A model generated the notes under the pieces. The model saw only the letters and a program-made list of their open reading frames with translations. It was not told the DNA's origin and did not search any database. A program made the translations under genes and the position numbers. From JBEEMU01 sp043778315 (GTDB lineage: Bacteria > Bacteroidota > Bacteroidia > Chitinophagales > Saprospiraceae), in the NCBI GenBank assembly GCA_043778315.1, contig JAYWGJ010000333.1, forward strand, positions 1-18,396: DNA of 18,396 bases. Direction: 5' to 3'. Of this stretch, positions 13,678 through 18,396 are shown one piece after another (the first letter of the stretch is position 1; every line of letters begins with the position of its first letter).

Positions 13678-14949
13678 ATGTTTGCCAATATATATGCGCG
13701 GTTAAGTGTTTTAGTATTAATAATTAATGGATTTGCGATAGTCGCGAGTGGACAAGGCGGCACTCCTGCCGGACCTGTGCTGCCTTCGGCGCAACCTACT
13801 CAGCCGCCGCCGCAAACCGCGCCGCCCGCACCAAAACCAGCTGCGCAGCCGATGCCGAACGTCACGAATACCCTCCCCCCAGGAGCGATACTCGTGAATG
13901 ACGCGCCAAAACCCAAGAAAAAACCGAAGCCGCTAACGCCTACTACCGCCGCTACTACTGCGCCAGTACCCACTCCGATAGCTGCGCCTGCGGCAGCCAC
14001 GCCTGCGCCGTTGCCTACTATGCTGCGCATAACTAATCCGTTTGAGGTGACGAATAGTGCAACGCCAAAACCTAACGCGCCTGTAAGTGCAGCAACCGAT
14101 ACGACCAAAAAAAATACACCTGTAGCCGCGAAGCCGTATCTCGGCGACACGCTCAACCCGTTTGAGCTGCCGCGCAACGACGTTGCGGTCACTGCGACCG
14201 CCGCCACTAAAATAGGTAAAAATAAAGTGACAATTGCTGACGACGGCGAAGAACAAATCGTGAAACAGCCGTTTGTAAGTCCTTTTAAGCAGGTATTTAA
14301 CAAAATGGATAACAGCCCGTCGCATTTTTTGCTTTTTGTGACGCTGTTCAGTTTGCTGCTTTACCTCGCGTTTGTGATGACCGTTTACCGCGACCAAGTG
14401 AATAAAATCATGAGCGCGTTCGGCAACGGGCAATATTTGGTGCAGATGTACCGCGAGCAAGGACAACGTTGGAACTTCCATTTTTGGGTAATTTATGCCT
14501 TATTTGTGGTTTCGGTAGGCGTTTTTTGCTACCAATTAGCCAAGCATTTTAATGCGCCGATGGGCGGACCGCTCACGGGTTTGCTGCTCTGTATGGGCGG
14601 CGTGGCGTTTATCACAATGCTTCGCCACTTGTTTTTGAAGGTCATTGCGGCTATTTTTCCTTTCTTCAAAGAACTTAATATTTACGATTTCACCATCACT
14701 ATTTTTGACCAAGCCTTAGGTATGATATTGGTGCCGTTCGTGGTATTTATAGCGTTTGCGCCAAGCACTGTTCAAAATTTAGCGATGTATTTAGCCTTAG
14801 GCGTGATAGCTATTTTATATACTTACAGGTCGTTTCGCGGCTTAACTATCGGAGCAAAATATATTATAGAACATCGTTTCCATTTTTTATTGTATCTTTG
14901 CACTGTCGAAATAGCACCGTTATTGATTTTAATAAAATTAAGTATGTAG
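13678..14949 (+). CDS. DUF4271 family membrane protein with Pro/Ala-rich N-terminal half
   Basis: This is a membrane protein of unknown function, matched by eye to the DUF4271 family common in Bacteroidota next to hemD. The ATG at 13678 gives 423 residues; a TTG 30 bases upstream is in frame but less likely. Residues ~8-25 form a hydrophobic signal/anchor ending near ASGQG. Residues ~28-155 are a Pro/Ala/Thr-rich linker with two NPFE motifs (120-123 and 160-163). From residue ~217 there are about five to six membrane spans. The C-terminal segment FLLYLCTVEIAPLLILIKLSM is the family hallmark. It is followed by hemD after 82 bp, probably in one transcript. A role in haem synthesis is suggested only by this pairing. 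Confidence 0.85.
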   Translation: MFANIYARLSVLVLIINGFAIVASGQGGTPAGPVLPSAQPTQPPPQTAPPAPKPAAQPMPNVTNTLPPGAILVNDAPKPKKKPKPLTPTTAATTAPVPTPIAAPAAATPAPLPTMLRITNPFEVTNSATPKPNAPVSAATDTTKKNTPVAAKPYLGDTLNPFELPRNDVAVTATAATKIGKNKVTIADDGEEQIVKQPFVSPFKQVFNKMDNSPSHFLLFVTLFSLLLYLAFVMTVYRDQVNKIMSAFGNGQYLVQMYREQGQRWNFHFWVIYALFVVSVGVFCYQLAKHFNAPMGGPLTGLLLCMGGVAFITMLRHLFLKVIAAIFPFFKELNIYDFTITIFDQALGMILVPFVVFIAFAPSTVQNLAMYLALGVIAILYTYRSFRGLTIGAKYIIEHRFHFLLYLCTVEIAPLLILIKLSM

Positions 14950-15031
14950 TTTAGCTATTTTTATTTGTATAAATACTTGAATATCAATATATTGTAATAT
15001 AATTATATTGTGTTAATACCAAAATTCATTT

Positions 15032-15823
15032 ATGACAGAGCAAGACCCATTAAAACCCGTTCGGAGTATTCTTGTATCGCAACCAGAGCCATCTGATGTT
15101 GCAAAAGCTCCGTTTTATTTTTTGGAAGAGAAGTATGGTATAAAAGTTACCTACCGCTCGTTTATCAAGGTAGAACCAGTGCCAGCAAAGGATTTTCGCA
15201 AAAATCACATCGATTTTGCAGAGATTACGGCGGGGATATTTACGACCAAGTTTGCGATTGATTATTTCTTTGCGATGTGCAAAGAGATGCGGTTTGTGGT
15301 GTCGCAAGACTTCAAGTATTTTTGTTTGTCCGAAAATATCGCGAACTATTTGCAGACCTATATACACATGCGTAAGCGCAAAGTTTTTTTTGGCGAGCGC
15401 GTTTTTTCTGATATGAAAGAGGTGTTATTGAAACACAAAAAGAAGGAAAAATTTTTTGTGCCTACGTCCAATACGGGTACTAAGGGAATTGTGGACTTTA
15501 TGACCGAAAATAATTTTGACTTTAAAGAGGGCATGTTGTACCAAACCGTGAGTGCCGACCTCAGCGAATTTAGCGATATTACTTATGATATGTTGGTGTT
15601 TTTTACGCCGTTCGGTATCAAATCGCTGTTCGAAAACTTCCCCGATTTCAAGCAAAACGAGACGCGGATAGCCGTTTTTGGCGAGTCGGCGCAAAAAGCC
15701 GCCCTCGAGGCAGGCATCAAAATAACGATACCGAGTTCGCTCGCGTCGTTCAGCGCAGAAGCACCTGCTATCACTACCGCAATAGAAGCCTATGTGCATC
15801 GCGCAAACGCGGTCATTCAATAG
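15032..15823 (+). CDS. hemD: Uroporphyrinogen-III synthase
   Basis: HemD closes and rearranges hydroxymethylbilane into uroporphyrinogen III, the branch point to haem, sirohaem and cobalamin, in the cytoplasm. The 263-residue protein fits the family size. The N-terminal VRSILVSQPEPSDVAK, the segment IDFAEITAGIFTTKFAIDYF and the C-terminal VFFTPFGIKSLFENFPDF with RIAVFGESAQKAALEAGIKI match Bacteroidota HemD proteins. Sequence conservation in this family is low, so the call rests on several weak segments plus the DUF4271 neighbour. The ATG at 15032 is the natural start. A strong terminator follows the stop by a few bases. Other haem genes are not in the window. Confidence 0.88.
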   Translation: MTEQDPLKPVRSILVSQPEPSDVAKAPFYFLEEKYGIKVTYRSFIKVEPVPAKDFRKNHIDFAEITAGIFTTKFAIDYFFAMCKEMRFVVSQDFKYFCLSENIANYLQTYIHMRKRKVFFGERVFSDMKEVLLKHKKKEKFFVPTSNTGTKGIVDFMTENNFDFKEGMLYQTVSADLSEFSDITYDMLVFFTPFGIKSLFENFPDFKQNETRIAVFGESAQKAALEAGIKITIPSSLASFSAEAPAITTAIEAYVHRANAVIQ

Positions 15824-15826
15824 ATA

Positions 15827-15863
15827 AAAAACGCCTCCAATGCGATGAATTGGAGGCGTTTTT
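15827..15863. terminator. Bidirectional Rho-independent terminator
   Basis: AAAAACGCCTCCAAT (15827-15841) and ATTGGAGGCGTTTTT (15849-15863) form a perfect 15-bp stem with a 7-nt loop. It is flanked by A-rich sequence on the left and T-rich on the right, so it can end transcripts from both sides. It lies 3 bases after the hemD stop and 15 bases after the stop of the opposite-strand lipoprotein gene, and serves both convergent units. Confidence 0.92.
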
Positions 15864-15878
15864 ATTTATAGTCAAATT

Positions 15879-16340
15879 CTATTTTGTTACCGCGTCTAAG
15901 TTTCTATTATTAATATCGCCGTAAAACACCAAAAACCATTTGCCATCTATCTGTCGCCAACGGCGTTCGATAAACAAGTCTTTCGGGAACTCGATGATTT
16001 CTTGGAGCATAAAACCGACATCTTTAAACTGCCGCTTAAACTCGGGGTGCGCCTTGTAATCGGTTGGTTTGTGCTTCACCCACACATCTTCGGTGAAATA
16101 AAACTCGTCTTTATGGTTCAACGTATCCACAAAACGCGGTCTGCCCTCGAGCGGAAACTGAATCCGGGTCATCTGAAAAACGCTATCCGCTAAAAATTTG
16201 TCATAAAATTCGCTAAACTTCTCGCCGTCGCGCGCATCGAGGTTAGTAGAGCCGATGCCGTCGCTATTTTGTTTGTAGCGACAAGCGGTATTCATTAGAA
16301 TTGAGGCGATTAATGCCACAGAAGCAATTTTTTTGAACAT
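15879..16340 (-). CDS. Small lipoprotein, DUF4348-type
   Basis: This protein of unknown function is probably exported and lipid-anchored. The ATG at 16338-16340 gives 153 residues beginning MFKKIASVALIASILMNTAC, a signal peptide with a lipobox-like end and Cys at residue 20; 15 open codons upstream are rejected because they would bury this signal. The mature part contains FSEFYDKFLADSVFQMTRIQ followed by FPLEGRP, which resembles DUF4348 proteins of Bacteroidota. It ends with a run that includes RRWRQIDGKWFLVFYGDIN. It lies 56 bp downstream of the O-antigen ligase-like gene on the same strand and shares the bidirectional terminator with hemD. The family assignment is from memory of the pattern. 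Confidence 0.75.
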   Translation of the reverse strand: MFKKIASVALIASILMNTACRYKQNSDGIGSTNLDARDGEKFSEFYDKFLADSVFQMTRIQFPLEGRPRFVDTLNHKDEFYFTEDVWVKHKPTDYKAHPEFKRQFKDVGFMLQEIIEFPKDLFIERRWRQIDGKWFLVFYGDINNRNLDAVTK

Positions 16341-16396
16341 ATAGTAAAGGTTTTGAAATAAAATGATTTTAGTATTAAACGACACAAAGCGACTTT

Positions 16397-17650
16397 TTAT
16401 TGTGTTACAATATTGTTTTTTGTGGAATTTTTTTGCGTTGCCGCAACGAGAGCGAAGTAGAAAAAGCCAAAAAACAGCGTTCCGCGTTGCACCTCTAGCA
16501 TAGCTTCTGTGACTACAAAAATCGCAAAAATACTACAAAAAAGCAGCCATAAACCATAGTGTTTTTCGGTTCGGTAATACCAAAAAGGCATAAAAATCAA
16601 GCCGCACCATAGTAGCGCACCCAAAATACCTGTACCTAATTGCACTTGCAACCACTGATTGTGCGCGTTCAGGGTTTTGTGATAAGCGGCTGCCGTCAGG
16701 TTGAGTTCTGCGAACGTAACCTGCAAATCAGGCACAACATCGCCTACGCCAACGCCCAAAATCGGATTTTTTTGTATTAAATCTGCCGCGCCTTTCCACG
16801 CCTCCCAGCGTGCATCGATATGAAGGGGCTGTACGCGGCGTTCGGTTTTTATAAATGGCAAAAACGGTGCGATACGCAGCCGCGTAGTTGGTATTTGTAA
16901 TAATATATATAAACTAATTGCAGTTGTAACTGCAATTAAACCAACGCCTTGTACCAATTTTTTGCGTTGCCACATTTCATACAAAAACCAAACTAAGCCT
17001 ACCGCAAACATCGCTATCCAACCCGCACGAGCCGAGAGCAATAGGTTAAAAAAGAGTAGCCACGCATTGATAAAATAAATTAAAAATCGCCCGTATTTCC
17101 ATTCATCCACACCATATATATTGTGTTTTAACACATAAAACAAGGTGTAAAATAAAAAAACGACGTACAAAGAAAAGTAGGCAGGATGAAAATGGAGTAT
17201 TTCGGTCAGTTCTTGGTAAAAAAAGATGTCGGTATGTACTTCCGTGACACAAAAATTAAAAACGGCATTGCTAAAACAAACAAATGACGCGACGAGCGTA
17301 CCGAGCAGCAAACCGCCGCTTGCCCACCAAAAACGCTGTTTTTCGGCGTTCGCATCGGCAGTGCCAAGTAAGGTAATTGGAAATAAAAGCAGCCCAATTT
17401 TTACTTCTATCGCTTGTCGTCCTTCGGGCGCGAAGTGTTCGGTATAACTCAAACTGACGCATTGCCACACAAAAAAAGCGACACTAAGCAGAGCTAATGG
17501 ATTACTATAAACATTTTTTACTTGCTTTCCCAATAAAAAAAGCCATATTAATAGCATTATACCTGCCGAATAGGTCGCTAAATGCGGGGCTAAGGGCAAC
17601 AAGCAGCCAAAAAGAGCTGGTAAATACAAATAATAGGCATTTTTTATCAA
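16397..17650 (-). CDS. O-antigen ligase/polymerase-like membrane protein (Wzy_C type)
   Basis: This integral inner-membrane protein of about 417 residues has roughly ten hydrophobic spans. It resembles the O-antigen ligase/polymerase family, which joins or polymerises undecaprenyl-linked glycans in the periplasm. Family-like features are SARAGWIAMF near residue 206, NPILGVGVGDVVPDL at 295-309 in the large periplasmic loop, and NAHNQWLQVQLGTGILGA at 328-345. The start is uncertain: the frame opens with TTG at 17648-17650, there is no in-frame ATG upstream before a stop, and the next in-frame ATG (residue 32) would cut the first span. The gene follows pheS by 35 bp. No other glycan genes are present, so the substrate is unknown. 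Confidence 0.78.
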   Translation of the reverse strand: MIKNAYYLYLPALFGCLLPLAPHLATYSAGIMLLIWLFLLGKQVKNVYSNPLALLSVAFFVWQCVSLSYTEHFAPEGRQAIEVKIGLLLFPITLLGTADANAEKQRFWWASGGLLLGTLVASFVCFSNAVFNFCVTEVHTDIFFYQELTEILHFHPAYFSLYVVFLFYTLFYVLKHNIYGVDEWKYGRFLIYFINAWLLFFNLLLSARAGWIAMFAVGLVWFLYEMWQRKKLVQGVGLIAVTTAISLYILLQIPTTRLRIAPFLPFIKTERRVQPLHIDARWEAWKGAADLIQKNPILGVGVGDVVPDLQVTFAELNLTAAAYHKTLNAHNQWLQVQLGTGILGALLWCGLIFMPFWYYRTEKHYGLWLLFCSIFAIFVVTEAMLEVQRGTLFFGFFYFALVAATQKNSTKNNIVTQ

Positions 17651-17685
17651 AAAAAACGATTTTTAAACTGATTTTTTGTAAAATA

Positions 17686-18396
17686 CTAGTGTGCGGCTGA
17701 AAATTGGCGTAAAAAACGCATATCGTTCTCGAAAAGCAGACGAATATCGTTGATGCCGTAAAGTAGCATCGTTTGGCGTTCTACGCCCATACCGAAGGCA
17801 AAACCTGTGTATTTTTCGGAGTCGATGCCGCAGTTGTCAAGCACGGCGGGGTCGACCATGCCGCAGCCCAAAATTTCTACCCAACCCGATTGCTTGCACA
17901 CCGCGCAACCTTTTGCGTCGCAAATAAAGCAAGAAACGTCCATTTCCGCGCTCGGTTCGGTGAACGGAAAAAACGACGGACGCAAGCGGATATTCACTTT
18001 TTCGCCGAACATTTCTTTTACAAAGTGCAATAGAGTTTGTTTTAGGTCGGCAAACGACACGTCTTCGGCGATATACAAGCCTTCCACTTGATGAAATTGT
18101 GCGTGCGCGCGCGCCGAAATCGTTTCGTTGCGGTACACGCGCCCTGGCGAAATCACCCGTATCGGCGGCTGTTTGCTCTGCATTGTATGTACTTGCGCGG
18201 TGGAGGTTTGCGACCGCAAAACCAAGCCTTTCGCGCTCCGCATCAAGTAAAAAGTGTCTTGCATATCACGCGCAGGGTGGTCTTCGGGCGTATTGAGCGC
18301 GCTGAAATTATGCCAATCGTCCTCTATTTCGGGTCCGTCGGCGATGGTGAAACCCATGCGCGAAAACACCTCGACGATGCGGTTCATCACTAACGC
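17686..18396 (-). CDS. pheS: Phenylalanyl-tRNA synthetase alpha subunit, partial (C-terminal part)
   Basis: PheS is the catalytic subunit of the class II enzyme that charges tRNA-Phe, acting as an alpha2-beta2 complex with PheT. Only the last ~236 residues are in the window; the rest runs off the right edge (a GTG at 18388-18390 is an internal Val codon, not a start). Visible parts are GFTIADGPEIEDDWHNF and HPARDMQDTFYLM, motif 2 with GRVYRNETISARAHAQFHQ, and motif 3 around GFAFGMGVERQTMLLYG. A Cys cluster (CFICDAKGCAVC) precedes the GWVEILGCGMVDP strand. The protein ends FLRQFSAAH, and a TAG stop at 17686-17688 follows. Confidence 0.97.
   Translation of the reverse strand, partial: ALVMNRIVEVFSRMGFTIADGPEIEDDWHNFSALNTPEDHPARDMQDTFYLMRSAKGLVLRSQTSTAQVHTMQSKQPPIRVISPGRVYRNETISARAHAQFHQVEGLYIAEDVSFADLKQTLLHFVKEMFGEKVNIRLRPSFFPFTEPSAEMDVSCFICDAKGCAVCKQSGWVEILGCGMVDPAVLDNCGIDSEKYTGFAFGMGVERQTMLLYGINDIRLLFENDMRFLRQFSAAH

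Noticed and set aside
13800..14481. Two long minus-strand frames (13800-14303 and 13933-14481) opposite the DUF4271 gene
   Set aside because: They mirror the GC-richer Pro/Ala-rich linker coding sequence, whose composition suppresses stops on the opposite strand; the products are low-complexity.
14893..14902. TATCTTTGC, a perfect -7-like box on the plus strand near the end of the DUF4271 gene, possibly for hemD
   Set aside because: It lies in conserved coding sequence (the YLC codons of the family hallmark), has no -33 partner and is ~130 bp from hemD; chance is the simpler explanation.
18388..18390. GTG as the start codon of pheS
   Set aside because: The frame continues to the window edge and the protein would lack the N-terminal tRNA-binding part; the gene is simply cut by the window.

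Overview
This window comes from a member of the Bacteroidota, an inference that rests on several points. The long ribosomal-protein cluster runs rpsL-rpsG-fusA directly into rpsJ, with no tuf gene between fusA and rpsJ. A DUF4271 membrane protein gene is paired with a divergent hemD. A DUF4348-type lipoprotein is present. Promoter-like boxes fit the Bacteroidota -7 consensus TAnnTTTG (TACCTTTGC upstream of rpsL and upstream of rplP, TATTTTTGC upstream of the DUF4271 gene). Start codons are preceded by A/T-rich sequence without a clear Shine-Dalgarno motif. Nothing in the window identifies the genus.

Positions 1-12843 hold the str, S10 and first part of the spc ribosomal clusters, all on the minus strand and so read from right to left: rpsL, rpsG, fusA, then a terminator-like hairpin, rpsJ, rplC, rplD, rplW, rplB, rpsS, rplV, rpsC, rplP, rpmC, rpsQ, rplN, rplX, rplE, rpsN, rpsH, rplF. 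All 20 genes look intact. The set would continue leftwards (rplR is expected next), but that lies outside the window.

Positions 12844-13677 are a gene-free divergent promoter region. It holds the str promoter candidate, one copy of a dispersed palindromic repeat and the promoter candidate for the rightward genes. Positions 13678-15823 (plus strand) encode a DUF4271 membrane protein and uroporphyrinogen-III synthase (hemD). They end at a strong bidirectional terminator shared with the opposite-strand genes. Positions 15879-18396 (minus strand) encode the end of pheS (cut by the window edge), an O-antigen ligase/polymerase-like membrane protein and a small DUF4348-type lipoprotein.

No new multi-gene system is visible. 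The unusual content lies between the ribosomal genes. Four of the largest spacers in the S10/spc part (184-243 bp) are filled by palindromic sequence. Two spacers carry oppositely oriented copies of one ~120-bp repeat (family A) whose outer hairpin arms show compensatory substitutions. Another spacer carries a copy of a second palindromic repeat (family B) whose sister copy lies upstream of rpsL. A fourth carries a nested hairpin with no second copy seen here. These look like small MITE-like or REP-like elements that have settled between essential ribosomal-protein genes. All of these observations were read by eye from the sequence; no database search or folding program was run.
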